Shown here: positions 25,509 to 34,466 of the stretch, one piece after another | Layout: every line of letters begins with the position of its first letter | Position numbering within the stretch: position 1 is the first letter of the stretch | NCBI GenBank assembly: GCA_022827225.1 | Contig: JAJDTJ010000136.1 | Coordinates: 1-64,000 of the forward strand | DNA: 64,000 bases | Direction: 5' to 3' | From: Candidatus Poribacteria bacterium | Lineage (GTDB): Bacteria; Poribacteria; WGA-4E; WGA-3G | Notes under the pieces: generated by a model | The model's database searches: none | Seen by the model: the letters and a program-made list of their open reading frames with translations, nothing else | What the model was told of the DNA's origin: nothing | Program-made: the position numbers and the translations under genes

Positions 25509-26351
25509 TTAGGCAAATAATGCTGCATCGGGTTGACCGCGGTAGAGCACAACGCGATACTGCAAGTTCAAGGTCTCATCGGGTGCGAGACGGAACGGTT
25601 CATAATAGACGGGTGAAGGATGGATTAAACAGTAGTTCTCGCGGTTGCGGACCCACCACGTTGTCGGATAGCGCGGGTTATCGGGGTGGTCAACGATAGC
25701 GACACCGTAGGTTTCGTTGTCAGTCGGGTGTTGTGTGGTGAAACTGCACCACCGGCTCTGTTGACCGAAGATGTCCATCGGTTCGGTGCGTCCGTCAGCA
25801 TCTAAGAGGTTGCCCGGTGTGATGCTATTGTCGAATCGGATTGCCATTCCGCTGTAGTATCTGCCGTCTGCACCGGGTTCGCCGCGTCGTAAGTCTAAAA
25901 CGACTTCGCGCGCGTTCGGTTGAAGCGTCAACGACACAGAAATCTGCATTGCGTCTGCTGTCGGTGTATGGACGGTTATCTCACGCTGTTCCGTTAGATG
26001 TGTCGTGCCTTCCCAATCGATCCACGCGTTCTCTGTTGTTAGATTTGCGCTGTCGGCATCTGCATTTTGCGAAACAATCCGCTGATGGATAATTTTACCG
26101 AAACCGGTTGGATCACTACCGGGTCCCGGTTGTTCCCAAAAGTTGACTTCGTTGACCTTTTTCCATGCGACCCATAAGCCTTGGTGATGCACGTGGTCGC
26201 CGGGTTCGTTCATCGTGAGCGGCGGCGCACCGGGAAGGTTCAACGGGTGGCAAAAGGGGCGGTTGCCATCTTCGGGGAAATGGTAGCCTAAGACCTGCTG
26301 TCCGTTCCAAGCGACTGTTAAACTATTTTGCGTTTGTGAGAGTGTAAACAT
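25509..26351 (-). CDS. DUF6807 (PmoA-annotated) family protein
   Basis: A 280-residue protein matching the DUF6807 family, often annotated 'methane oxygenase PmoA' although it has no relation to particulate methane monooxygenase. The diagnostic parts are RPFCHPLNLPGAPP, GDHVHHQGLWVAWKKVNEVN and FWEQPGPGSD near the N-terminus. Beta-strand-rich sequence follows, ending FRLAPDETLNLQYRVVLYRG. The family commonly occurs with sugar-degradation genes in planctomycetes and poribacteria, and the role is probably carbohydrate-related. It is not exported, as no signal peptide is seen. Confidence 0.75.
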   Translation of the reverse strand: MFTLSQTQNSLTVAWNGQQVLGYHFPEDGNRPFCHPLNLPGAPPLTMNEPGDHVHHQGLWVAWKKVNEVNFWEQPGPGSDPTGFGKIIHQRIVSQNADADSANLTTENAWIDWEGTTHLTEQREITVHTPTADAMQISVSLTLQPNAREVVLDLRRGEPGADGRYYSGMAIRFDNSITPGNLLDADGRTEPMDIFGQQSRWCSFTTQHPTDNETYGVAIVDHPDNPRYPTTWWVRNRENYCLIHPSPVYYEPFRLAPDETLNLQYRVVLYRGQPDAALFA

Positions 26352-26393
26352 AATTTTATCCGTAATGTTGCTGATTTCATATTTTCCAAGGAG

Positions 26394-26816
26394 TTATAGG
26401 TCTTGCTCTGGATGATAACCGTGTTCTGTGAGCGCAGTAGATACAGATGTCCAGACGGATCGTGCTTGTTCGACAGCCTCGGATGCATCTGTCTGCATGG
26501 GTTCTGGCATATCTCCCGGGTATCGGACATCAGCCACACAGCCAGTTAAGTCCGTTAGGTCTGACTGAACCGTTTTGAACTGCCAATTGTGAGGCACCAG
26601 ATTCCACAGAATATTCAAGTCATCCGTTCCGGGAAAATCAATCTGTAGGAAGATTAGGAGTGCCTTTAGTACTTTTTCTGTAGTTTGTTGCGCGTACCAA
26701 TAGGCTTGACGCGGTGGAAGGTGTGGCTGCTTTAAAAGAAATTCAGCGGTTATCAAATCTTCCTCCGCGTAATAGAGCCAGCGTGCGGTGTCTGCGAGCC
26801 GATCATTCGTTTGCAT
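26394..26816 (-). CDS. HEPN-domain protein
   Basis: A 140-residue protein, with start ATG 26816 preferred over an upstream TTG/ATG series that overlaps the next gene; GAGAGG lies upstream. It has the four-helix HEPN layout (DTARWLYYAEEDLITAEFLL, then YWYAQQTTEKVLKALLIFLQ), while the RxxxxH RNase motif is not obvious. HEPN proteins usually pair with an MNT nucleotidyltransferase as toxin-antitoxin modules; no MNT gene is adjacent. It is encoded downstream of a TIM-barrel isomerase and may be a stand-alone regulatory or RNA-binding protein. Confidence 0.6.
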   Translation of the reverse strand: MQTNDRLADTARWLYYAEEDLITAEFLLKQPHLPPRQAYWYAQQTTEKVLKALLIFLQIDFPGTDDLNILWNLVPHNWQFKTVQSDLTDLTGCVADVRYPGDMPEPMQTDASEAVEQARSVWTSVSTALTEHGYHPEQDL

Positions 26817-26866
26817 AGCATCCGTTACCTCTCTGTTGGGCAGTGTAGGGTGCTGAAACATCGTCT

Positions 26867-27691
26867 CTAATTGAGGTATGGGTTCACGACTTCGCGCTCC
26901 AGTGCCAAGCCTTCCCATTCGTCATCGCCGGGTCCGTCGTAGATGAGCGTATGCGGTCCGGCGAAACCGGCTTTTTGGGTGAGTTCGAGGCATTGCACGT
27001 AATCTTCCGTGTCCATCTCACGCGGTGCTGCGAAATGGGCTTTGGTGTGACACGATTCAGCTAACGGCGCAATCGCAGCAAGGTCTTCGTATTTTGCCTC
27101 GCCACGCCAGTTACCGAAGTCGAGACAGAGTCCTACCTTACCCCCTAATCCGTCTAAAATCGTGTTGACGTTTTTGGGGGTAGAGAATATGGCGAACCAG
27201 TTTTCGGTCATCAACCGGATACCTGCGGTCTCAGCGCGTTTGGCGAGTTGTGCAAGGACATCGCGGCTCTGTGCTACAGTCTCCGCAGACGGTTCTGCTT
27301 TGCCACCGATGACGCGTGCGCACTTCGCACCGAGTTCGCCAGCAATATCAATCCACTTTTCTATCCAAGCGATGTCGCGTTCCGCATCGGATGGGTGCGT
27401 GATGTCGCCATCGTCAATTAGTAGAGAAAAAAGTTCGACATCGGCATCCGCAAGTGCCGTGCGGAGTTCGGAGAGATAAGACTTCTCGACAGAAGGCAGG
27501 TGGAAATGGCAAATCTCTAAGGTGTGGATGCCGAATTCGGCGACACGTGCCGGTAATTCCAAGAGTGAGATGGGTCCGTTATTGTGGGTTTCGGTCGGGA
27601 TCTGCATGCCGTGCGCGGGGCCGGTGAATCCGGGTTTCCCGAGCTGCCGATGCAAACTCCACGTTGAGACTGAGAGACGCGGTGTTGACAT
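26867..27691 (-). CDS. Sugar phosphate isomerase/epimerase (xylose-isomerase-like TIM barrel)
   Basis: A 274-residue TIM-barrel protein of the AP-endonuclease-2 superfamily. Typical features are an N-terminal SVSTWSLHRQLG, LEICHFHLPS at strand 2, the metal-binding Glu and Asp in MTENWFAIF and LCLDFGNW, and the Lys/His segment SCHTKAHF. Such enzymes isomerise or epimerise sugars or inositol derivatives. The 3' end lies close to, and could be co-transcribed with, the HEPN gene. Confidence 0.8.
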   Translation of the reverse strand: MSTPRLSVSTWSLHRQLGKPGFTGPAHGMQIPTETHNNGPISLLELPARVAEFGIHTLEICHFHLPSVEKSYLSELRTALADADVELFSLLIDDGDITHPSDAERDIAWIEKWIDIAGELGAKCARVIGGKAEPSAETVAQSRDVLAQLAKRAETAGIRLMTENWFAIFSTPKNVNTILDGLGGKVGLCLDFGNWRGEAKYEDLAAIAPLAESCHTKAHFAAPREMDTEDYVQCLELTQKAGFAGPHTLIYDGPGDDEWEGLALEREVVNPYLN

Positions 27692-27726
27692 AGTTCTAAT
27701 TCTCCAAAATTGCGACCTGTAGATCG

Positions 27727-28902
27727 CTAAAGGTGATGCTCACCGAACAACAGTTTGAAATACATATCTAATCCAGACGCTGCTTGCTGCTTTTCTATTG
27801 GCTCTATTTGAAAGTGCCTTTTCAGGAACGGATGATGGTTAACGGTGTCGCTGATGAAAGCAGATTTGTATTGCCTGAACAAGTTATCATCTATAAGGAC
27901 ATCGCAATTCCCGAAATAGAAGGGGAGTCTATGCAGGTTTCTTTTGAACACATCTATGTATGCATAATAATCCAATTTTCGTTTGTCAATGACGATTGTA
28001 TTCGCGCTGTGGTTTTCAACAAAAGTGCGGTTTCGCTTTAATGCGTTGATGTCTCGCAGGGTCCAAAAAAAAAGCCGATCATCTTTTTCGGGGTGATGGG
28101 TGCCCTCCACCACCGATGAAAACAAGGTATAATCAGATGTTGGTGGCTTCTTAGGATATTTATCAACGTAACCGGCGATATAATCGAAATCACTGAGACA
28201 AAAGTCGTTTTGACCATCTATACGAAAGCGGAAGGAACGGATAGAGTTGTACGCCATTCCTTGCGTGTCTCTCTCGTAAAGCGCGAGGACAATCGGGAAA
28301 GGCGTGTGCTTTGCGGATTCAGGAAACTCCCAACTGCTGATGAGTAGACCCTCTATCAATCTGTAGTTGGCGGTGAAATCCTTTAAGAGTTTAAAATTGG
28401 TTGGCTTAATCAAGTAGGACAGCGGATGCAAAACACAAACAAGGTCTGCTCTGAGTTTATTGTATGATCGGAGGAACGATATGCCTAAGTCCCGACACGC
28501 GAGGTCGTCATCAATATCAAAATCGACACGCTTGATGCTTTGGCGAATCAGAGATGTTTTATCGTTATAGGGCGGATTTCCGACAACAATCAGATAGGAC
28601 TGTTCAGGGATACCGAATTTTGCCCTCGATACATTGTGCAAAGCGTTCGTTTCAAAAAATCGGACTTTATCGCTGTTTTCTCTGGCGATACCGATTGCGG
28701 TTTCGTCTATATCACATCCGATTGTGATAGTCTGCCCGCGATTTTTCAGAAAATCGCCGTATCCGCACGCGCTATCGATGACAGTGGTTTGTGAACGCAG
28801 ATATGGCGCGATCATCTTCCACGCTGTCTCTACAATTTCAGGCGGCGTGTAGTAACTCCCCAAATTCACTCTGCTTTCATACCCTAAATGTGCTTGACGC
28901 AT
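27727..28902 (-). CDS. Orphan N6-adenine-type DNA methyltransferase
   Basis: A 391-residue class I SAM-dependent methyltransferase. Motif I is VIDSACGYGDFLKN (about residues 40-53), and the catalytic NPPY motif is in VVGNPPYNDKTS (about 107-118), typical of N6-adenine (or N4-cytosine) DNA methylases. The remaining part would hold the target-recognition region. No restriction endonuclease, specificity subunit or phage gene is adjacent. It could be an orphan regulatory methylase or the remnant of a restriction-modification system. No good ribosome-binding site is seen before the ATG. Confidence 0.75.
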   Translation of the reverse strand: MRQAHLGYESRVNLGSYYTPPEIVETAWKMIAPYLRSQTTVIDSACGYGDFLKNRGQTITIGCDIDETAIGIARENSDKVRFFETNALHNVSRAKFGIPEQSYLIVVGNPPYNDKTSLIRQSIKRVDFDIDDDLACRDLGISFLRSYNKLRADLVCVLHPLSYLIKPTNFKLLKDFTANYRLIEGLLISSWEFPESAKHTPFPIVLALYERDTQGMAYNSIRSFRFRIDGQNDFCLSDFDYIAGYVDKYPKKPPTSDYTLFSSVVEGTHHPEKDDRLFFWTLRDINALKRNRTFVENHSANTIVIDKRKLDYYAYIDVFKRNLHRLPFYFGNCDVLIDDNLFRQYKSAFISDTVNHHPFLKRHFQIEPIEKQQAASGLDMYFKLLFGEHHL

Positions 28903-28904
28903 TT

Positions 28905-28985
28905 ATTTTTAACTATGGCTACCTGGGCATCGTTCCACTACGTTTCACGATGGTTTCTGGTGAATTCCAATGCGACTGAAGGCTC
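28905..28985. repeat. Dispersed repeat, copy A
   Basis: About 80 nt centred on GCATCGTTCCACTACGTTTCACGATGG, strongly similar to 48569-48645 (same block with TTCG in place of TACG and the same spaced GGTTTNTG and GGCTCT ends). The second copy adjoins an IS200/IS605-like remnant, so this may be an insertion-sequence end. A weaker variant (CTCCAC, CGTTACGGGCTA, GTTTTTG) recurs at about 21925 and 63534. Confidence 0.5.
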
Positions 28986-29032
28986 TGCACGTTTTTTTAC
29001 GAACCTTCATTCCTGCCATATTTTCTATTCAA

Positions 29033-29749
29033 TTACAGGTTTTGGTCAATCCACGCGACGGCTTTTTCGACCATGATAGCCGTGCCGTCGCCAGAAAAGA
29101 CGTGGTCTACGCCGGGCAGCTCAAGGAGTTCTGTTTCTTCGTTTGCGAATTGAAGGATGTCGTGGCTATCTTCAATTGGAACGATGTCGTCTTCTGTGCC
29201 GTGAACGAGTAGCCATGGCACAGCAAATTTACTGGCACGTTTTGCGACGCTGTCAATCGTTGCCATATCATCCATATATGCCTGTGAGAGTGGACACTCC
29301 GGTTCGTCCCACATGAAACCTTCGTCGGGTATAGCATCGCTGAATTCGCGTTCCGCAAACGCTTTGGTATGCACCATCCCCGCGAGCGAGACAAGTGCTT
29401 CGATACGTTCATCCGTGGCGGCACGCAGCACACCGACTGCACCGCCCATACTATGCCCGACATAGCAGACTTTATATTTCCTGAGTGCGTCAATGACCTT
29501 ACCGAGATCGGCGACCTCTTTAGTGATAGTGGAATCTGTAAATGCGCCCTCCGATTCACCGTTACCGGAGAAGGAGAAGCGCAGCGCAGAGATACCCGTA
29601 GCAGCGAGCCCTTCTGCTAAAGCAACGAGTGCCGGTCTGTCTTTATTGCCTGTAACGCCGTGTCCGATCACCACAATTCTGTCGCTGTTGCCTTCGTGAA
29701 AGGTATAATCAAGGCGTTCACCGTGTTCGTTTCTAATTTCACCAAACAT
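29033..29749 (-). CDS. Alpha/beta hydrolase
   Basis: The start ATG 29749 is chosen because GAAAGG lies just upstream; the frame extends further without a start site. The 238-residue product has a complete serine-hydrolase triad: oxyanion/His region VVIGHGVTGN, nucleophile in VGHSMGGAVG, Asp in LVHGTEDDIVP, and the final His in PGVDHVFSG. It resembles the acyl-/dienelactone-type or serine aminopeptidase S33-like subfamily. The likely reaction is ester or amide hydrolysis, with the substrate unknown. It is the downstream partner of an aspartic-protease-like gene, which starts 440 nt further upstream on the same strand. Confidence 0.85.
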   Translation of the reverse strand: MFGEIRNEHGERLDYTFHEGNSDRIVVIGHGVTGNKDRPALVALAEGLAATGISALRFSFSGNGESEGAFTDSTITKEVADLGKVIDALRKYKVCYVGHSMGGAVGVLRAATDERIEALVSLAGMVHTKAFAEREFSDAIPDEGFMWDEPECPLSQAYMDDMATIDSVAKRASKFAVPWLLVHGTEDDIVPIEDSHDILQFANEETELLELPGVDHVFSGDGTAIMVEKAVAWIDQNL

Positions 29750-29775
29750 AAATTTTTGCCTTTCTAACCTACTTG

Positions 29776-30189
29776 CTAAAGCTGATCTTCGGTCCATTCA
29801 CCGTCGTGCTCAGGATTGTGAATTAATCCTTTTCTGATGTCTAAACAGAGATCAAGCATCTCCAAAACGATGTGTCCCACAAGAACGGGGACAGTTTCTG
29901 GAAGCTCTGTTACCGGCATCGTTCCATCTCGCGCTAAAACGGTGAATTGAACCGTTGAATAGATAGTCCGACTGACGATACCATTTGTCGTTCGCGCTTG
30001 TGTATTCCCGATGGGTTCCAAACCGAGTTTTTCAATAAGCGGTTTAGGTAGCGATAGCCGAGTTGCTCCAGTATCAACGATTGCATTTTCAACGGTTAAC
30101 TGTCTAATTTCATCGGGTTTGATAATGCCTGTTTCTGCCAAAATTATATCTTTTAGATTCGCGAGTTTGATTTGTGTTGTGTGTTTCAT
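29776..30189 (-). CDS. Retropepsin-like clan AA aspartyl protease
   Basis: The start at 30189 has GAGGA 8-10 nt upstream; an upstream extension lacks one. The product is 137 residues. The catalytic DTGAT motif (in NAIVDTGATRLSLP) and the family's later hydrophobic-Gly region (VPVLVGHIVLEMLDL) fit a single-domain retropepsin-like protease that works as a homodimer. No signal peptide or membrane helix is seen, so it is likely cytoplasmic. Substrates are unknown. Confidence 0.75.
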   Translation of the reverse strand: MKHTTQIKLANLKDIILAETGIIKPDEIRQLTVENAIVDTGATRLSLPKPLIEKLGLEPIGNTQARTTNGIVSRTIYSTVQFTVLARDGTMPVTELPETVPVLVGHIVLEMLDLCLDIRKGLIHNPEHDGEWTEDQL

Positions 30190-30333
30190 TTGAATAGTCC
30201 TCGTACGGTAGTTTTTACGTGTTTTTTCTTTGACATCTTGTGGCAACTTAGGTAGCTGCACTTCTCCTGTACACCTAATCTATATTAGGGTTTGCGAGGC
30301 ACGGATGCCTCGCAAATATACCTGTGTGGCGAA

Positions 30334-32637
30334 CTACGCGCCATGCCCGTTGCTCTTTAGGGCATCAACAACCTTTTCAGGTTTGATAGGTAACTCATTA
30401 ATCCGTATGCCGATAGCATCTTTGACAGCGTTTGCCATTGTCGCCAACGTCGGCGTGATGGGAGGTTCGCCGACACCTTTGGCACCATAAGGACCGTTCG
30501 GGGCAGGCACTTCAACGATGACAGACTCCACCGTTGGCAGGTCTGCGGAGGTCGGGACACGGTAATCGACGAAACCGGGGTTAACGTTCCCGTTTTCGTT
30601 GTACTGCATCTCTTCCATCATTGCCCATGCGTAGCCTTGTACGGTTCCCCCTTCAATCTGCCCTTCGACCGCCATCGGATTGATAGCGAAGCCGACATCT
30701 TGGGATGCGATCAGCTTGAGGACTCGGGTTCTGCCGGTCTCTGGATCGACTTCAACTTTAGCGATCTGTGCCGCGAGTGCGGGTGTACTCGGCTGCCGCG
30801 CGAAAGAGCCTTTTCCGACGATCGGACCGCCGGTCGTGGAGAGGCTATACGCTGCGAGTTCGCCTAATGAGATAGACTTCGGCGGCTCCGCACTGACGAC
30901 GTGGACAGCACCTTCTTTCAGCTCAAGATTCTCGACATTCGTATTCAGCCGCTCGGAGGCGAGTTCGAGAATCCGCTGATGTGCGTCCTCAGCTGCTAAT
31001 TTGGCGGTGTTGCCCATTGTGAATGTCACAACACTGCCGCCTGACCCTGTCGAATAGGGAGCGGAATCTGTATCGCCGCGCCGAATCGTGACGCTTTCAT
31101 ACGGTACTGTCAGGATCTCTGCGATAATCTGCGTAATCGCGGTATCCGTTCCTGTGATGTCCATTGACCCATGGAAGATACGAGCACTGCCGTCTTCATG
31201 AACGGAGACGTAGACACCCCCAGGGCCGCAACCGTTTGTCCAATCTCCAACAGCGACACCCCAGCCTTGGTTTTCACCGGCTTCTCGGTCCCACCATCCG
31301 GCGGCATCAGCGACAGCCTCCAAGGTCTCTTTATAGCCGACTTTGGGTTCACTTCCACCCGCCGGAACTTCATCGCCTTCTTCACGCATGTTCATGAGGC
31401 GGAACTCAACAGGGTCCATGCCGATGCGTTCCGCGATCTCGTCGAGTTGGGATTCGCCTGCAAAAATCGCTTGTGGTGCCCCGGGTGCTCTGTAGGCAGC
31501 GGTCCCGGATTTATTTGTGTGAACGCCGTAAGCGTCTACTTTGAGGTTCGGAATCTTGTAGACCCCGCGGACCCGAATTGTGCTGCCGATGGATGCCCCG
31601 GAGACGGAACCCGAATCCCAGAAGGCGAGTGCCTGCCGTGCAAGGATACGTCCATCTTTCGCGGCACCGGTCTTGAGTTTGATAACGCATCCGGGTGCCG
31701 GTCTACCATCAATGAATTCCTCTTCGCGCGTCATCTGAACGCGGACCGGACGACCCGTTTTCTGGGAGAGTAGCACAGCGGGGACGTGCGTGATGATCAC
31801 GCCAAAACGTCCACCGAAACCGCCGCCCATCGTCGTACCGATGACGTTAATCTGTGTCAACGGGATACCGAGCGTGCCAGCGATACCGGAACGGATAGCG
31901 AACGGTCCCTGCGTGGATGCCCAGACGGTAACCTTACCTGATGAGTCCGCGCTTGCAACAGAGACGTGCGGCTCCATGTAAGTCTGATGGACACGCGGAA
32001 TTACATAAGTATCTTCGACGACGACATCGGATTCCGCGAACCCTTTTTCGACATCACCGGCTTCGGAATGGCTTTCCGCGGAGATGTTATAGTAAACTTC
32101 GTCGGTGTATTTCTCTAATTCTGCTTCGAGTTTGCTGATTTCGTCGCTGTGGTCGTTTTCTTTATCACGGGAAAGCTGCCGGATTTGCCCGGTAATCTCG
32201 CGTCGACTCGGTCCGTCTTTTGTATCATCGCTGTGCAAGCGCGGGGCGGACGGCTTGATGGATTCCATAACGTCCTGAACAACCGGCAGGACTTCGTAGT
32301 CGATGTTAATAAGTTCAGCGGCTTCTTCAGCGGTATCCGGATCGGTTGCAGCGACAGCAGCGAGCGGTTCCCCTAAGTAAAGTACTTTATCGGTCGCGAA
32401 GACTCTACGACCACTAGGGACATCATCTTGTGTAATAATTGCCCTGACCCCGGGTAGTTTTTCGGCTTCGCTGGTGTCAATGCTGCGTATATTGGCGTGC
32501 GCGTGTTTACTACGGACAATCTTGCCGTAGAGCATGCCAGGTGGATGGACATCTGCACCATATTGGGCGGCACCTGTTACCTTTTCGACCGCATCAACAC
32601 GTGCTACCTTCTGTCCGACAACACTATATTCTGACAT
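30334..32637 (-). CDS. Xanthine-dehydrogenase-type molybdopterin-binding large subunit
   Basis: A 767-residue molybdenum hydroxylase catalytic subunit. The N-terminal a/b-hammerhead domain has GAAQYGADVHPPGMLYGKIV. The Mo-binding domain includes TMGGGFGGRFG and AYRAPGAPQA, both typical of the xanthine oxidase/CO dehydrogenase family. It catalyses hydroxylation of a heterocycle or aldehyde using water, with electrons passing to the 2Fe-2S and FAD subunits. It is the last gene of the operon 34405 to 30334 (FAD subunit, 2Fe-2S subunit, zinc-ribbon protein, large subunit). The substrate cannot be read from the sequence. Confidence 0.9.
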   Translation of the reverse strand: MSEYSVVGQKVARVDAVEKVTGAAQYGADVHPPGMLYGKIVRSKHAHANIRSIDTSEAEKLPGVRAIITQDDVPSGRRVFATDKVLYLGEPLAAVAATDPDTAEEAAELINIDYEVLPVVQDVMESIKPSAPRLHSDDTKDGPSRREITGQIRQLSRDKENDHSDEISKLEAELEKYTDEVYYNISAESHSEAGDVEKGFAESDVVVEDTYVIPRVHQTYMEPHVSVASADSSGKVTVWASTQGPFAIRSGIAGTLGIPLTQINVIGTTMGGGFGGRFGVIITHVPAVLLSQKTGRPVRVQMTREEEFIDGRPAPGCVIKLKTGAAKDGRILARQALAFWDSGSVSGASIGSTIRVRGVYKIPNLKVDAYGVHTNKSGTAAYRAPGAPQAIFAGESQLDEIAERIGMDPVEFRLMNMREEGDEVPAGGSEPKVGYKETLEAVADAAGWWDREAGENQGWGVAVGDWTNGCGPGGVYVSVHEDGSARIFHGSMDITGTDTAITQIIAEILTVPYESVTIRRGDTDSAPYSTGSGGSVVTFTMGNTAKLAAEDAHQRILELASERLNTNVENLELKEGAVHVVSAEPPKSISLGELAAYSLSTTGGPIVGKGSFARQPSTPALAAQIAKVEVDPETGRTRVLKLIASQDVGFAINPMAVEGQIEGGTVQGYAWAMMEEMQYNENGNVNPGFVDYRVPTSADLPTVESVIVEVPAPNGPYGAKGVGEPPITPTLATMANAVKDAIGIRINELPIKPEKVVDALKSNGHGA

Positions 32638-32672
32638 TCAATTCTCCTTTGGATAGAGGTAGTAGGTTAAGA

Positions 32673-32750
32673 GGTTATAAGTTATAAGGAAGAGGGTTTA
32701 GGGACCCCTAACACCTCTTTACTTATAACTTATAACTTATAACTTATAAC
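32673..32750. repeat. Heptameric repeats forming an inverted pair
   Basis: Two tandem GTTATAA units (about 32673) are followed about 35 nt later by four tandem TTATAAC units (32723-32750), the exact complement. The region could form a long hairpin in the XDH operon transcript between the zinc-ribbon and the large-subunit genes. The type recalls short tandemly repeated repetitive sequences of other bacteria. Confidence 0.65.
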
Positions 32751-32752
32751 TA

Positions 32753-32983
32753 CTATGTGCTTGCAACGAGATGGTGAAGTTTACCGCGTCCGATGGCGGT
32801 ATTACATCTTTTACAGACTTTTACGGTGTTCTCGCCAACTTCGCGTTCGTAAAGCACTTTCACACCTGTGCGTTCACAAACTGGACAGGTGCCACGACCA
32901 TTGTTATATTCGCCTTGGTGGACGGTCCCGTTTGGATCAACATAAAGGTGTCTAATGCCTGCTCCACGATGTGTCTTTGCCAT
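32753..32983 (-). CDS. Small zinc-ribbon-like protein inside the XDH operon
   Basis: A 76-residue basic protein with two CxxC knuckles, CPVC (about residues 33-36) and CKRC (about 57-60), 20 residues apart. This is the layout of a zinc ribbon. A good ribosome-binding site (AGGAGA) precedes its ATG. It sits between the 2Fe-2S and large subunits of a molybdenum hydroxylase, which is not a standard position for any XDH maturation factor. The family is not recognised; it could be an RNA- or protein-binding accessory factor or an unrelated insertion. Confidence 0.6.
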   Translation of the reverse strand: MAKTHRGAGIRHLYVDPNGTVHQGEYNNGRGTCPVCERTGVKVLYEREVGENTVKVCKRCNTAIGRGKLHHLVAST

Positions 32984-33005
32984 GTTTTCTCCTAATTAAT
33001 ATTGG

Positions 33006-33488
33006 CTATTTTACGGTTGTGCGGATTTCTTCCGCGGCTTGCAGAACTGCTTCGAGAATTTTCGTATATCCTGTACAGCGGCAGATGTTCCCGCCGAGTG
33101 CGTGTCTGAATTCCTCTTCAGTCCTGTCTGGATTCTCGTCTATGAGTGCCTTCGATGCCATGATGAAACCCGGCGTGCAGAAACCGCACTGGTAGCCACC
33201 TGTGTCAATAAATGCCTGTTGGACGGGATGGAGTTCACCGTCACTGGCTAAACCTTCGATGGTGGTAATCTCTTTTCCAGAGGCGGTGACACCGAGTACC
33301 ATGCATGATGTTACGGCTTTACCGTCAACGATCACGGTGCAGGCACCGCAGTCACCCGTGCTGCACCCCTCTTTAGTGCCTGTCAGGCCGATCGTATCGC
33401 GAAGGACAGCCAATAGGGTTTTACGGGGTTCAATAAGTAGATCGTGTTCGTCACCGTTGACCGTTAGTGTCACTGGATGTTTTGCCAT
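33006..33488 (-). CDS. Xanthine-dehydrogenase-type [2Fe-2S] subunit
   Basis: A 160-residue small subunit of a molybdenum hydroxylase. The plant-ferredoxin-like cluster ligands (EGCSTGDCGACTV plus a later Cys in AVTSCMV) come first, and the second [2Fe-2S] domain (QCGFCTPGFIM and GNICRCTGYTKIL) follows. Length and motif order are standard. It passes electrons from the Mo-cofactor to FAD. It starts 66 nt after the FAD subunit stop. Confidence 0.95.
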   Translation of the reverse strand: MAKHPVTLTVNGDEHDLLIEPRKTLLAVLRDTIGLTGTKEGCSTGDCGACTVIVDGKAVTSCMVLGVTASGKEITTIEGLASDGELHPVQQAFIDTGGYQCGFCTPGFIMASKALIDENPDRTEEEFRHALGGNICRCTGYTKILEAVLQAAEEIRTTVK

Positions 33489-33553
33489 ATTTTTCTCCTT
33501 GACGTATACATTACGAGCATCATTTCTCGCGTTGGGTATGAATGCTTGTTTTG

Positions 33554-34405
33554 TTACTCTCTTGCGCGCGCTAAAGCGTTTTGGACGGTTCGTTTCGTTA
33601 GGACGTTGACCATCTCCGTGCGATGTTCAGCCGAGCATCGTAGATCAGATATCGGGCTGCATCCGGCTGCCGCGGCTTCACCTGCTTGTTCTATCAATTC
33701 CGGTGTCGGTTCGTTGCCCTTTAGGAGATTCTCTGCCGCCGTTGCGCGAATCGGTGTCGGTGCGACTGCAGCGAGTCCGATGCGGGCATCCGTTATTGTC
33801 CCGTTATCAAGATTGACGGCAGCAGCGACACCGATAAACGCCAAATCCATGACTTCACGGATCTTGTGCTTGATGTAGTGCGAACCGGACGCAGGACTCG
33901 GGAGCCGGAAGCGTGTAATAATCTCGCCGGGTGCTAAGACGGTCTGTCCGGGTCCGGTGAAAAGTTCGTTGATGGGTACGCTCCGTTCGCCATCAGCGCT
34001 TGCGATGTCAACCTGTGCATCGGCGACAAGCAATCCTGCAACCGTGTCCGCTGCTGGAGAGGCGTGGGCAATATTTCCGCCGAGGGTCGCGAGATTTCGG
34101 ATCTGGATAGAGCCGATTTCTGAGGCACCTTCCGCTAATGCCGTGTGGTGTTGCTGAATATCTCCAGACAACTCAACTTCCCGTACCTTTGTCATCGCAC
34201 CGATGGTGATGCTATCGCCGTCCGTAGTAATACCCGCCAATCCGGGGATTTTCTGTAGGCTAATCACCGATTGCGGCGTTTCGGTGTATGCTTTCATGCC
34301 GATAACGAGGTCTGTGCCGCCTGCAAGGAGCTGCGCGTGCTCTTCTGCGAACAGGCGAGACGCTTCCGCGAGGGTGGTGGGTTCAAAAAACGCAAAACTT
34401 TTCAA
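33554..34405 (-). CDS. Xanthine-dehydrogenase-type FAD-binding subunit M
   Basis: A 283-residue medium subunit with the FAD-binding fold: AQLLAGGTDLVIGMK near the N-terminus (the pyrophosphate-binding GGT motif), then the region around LATLGGNIAHASPAADTV. It fits the family normally. First gene of the XDH operon, with a strong promoter upstream on the minus strand (34495-34467) and GGAGG before the start. Confidence 0.95.
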   Translation of the reverse strand: MKSFAFFEPTTLAEASRLFAEEHAQLLAGGTDLVIGMKAYTETPQSVISLQKIPGLAGITTDGDSITIGAMTKVREVELSGDIQQHHTALAEGASEIGSIQIRNLATLGGNIAHASPAADTVAGLLVADAQVDIASADGERSVPINELFTGPGQTVLAPGEIITRFRLPSPASGSHYIKHKIREVMDLAFIGVAAAVNLDNGTITDARIGLAAVAPTPIRATAAENLLKGNEPTPELIEQAGEAAAAGCSPISDLRCSAEHRTEMVNVLTKRTVQNALARARE

Positions 34406-34466
34406 ATTTAATCCTCCGTATCATTTATATTGTTATTGGGACAACAGCACCTTGATATACTTCATA

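Noticed and set aside
25509..26351. Taking the 'PmoA' label literally as methane monooxygenase
   Set aside because: The protein is soluble DUF6807 without membrane helices; no methane-oxidation genes are near.
31171..31773. A 200-codon open frame on the + strand opposite the molybdopterin subunit gene
   Set aside because: The minus-strand frame matches a full XDH-type subunit with all motifs; the antisense frame has no recognisable domain and its openness follows from the codon bias of the real gene.
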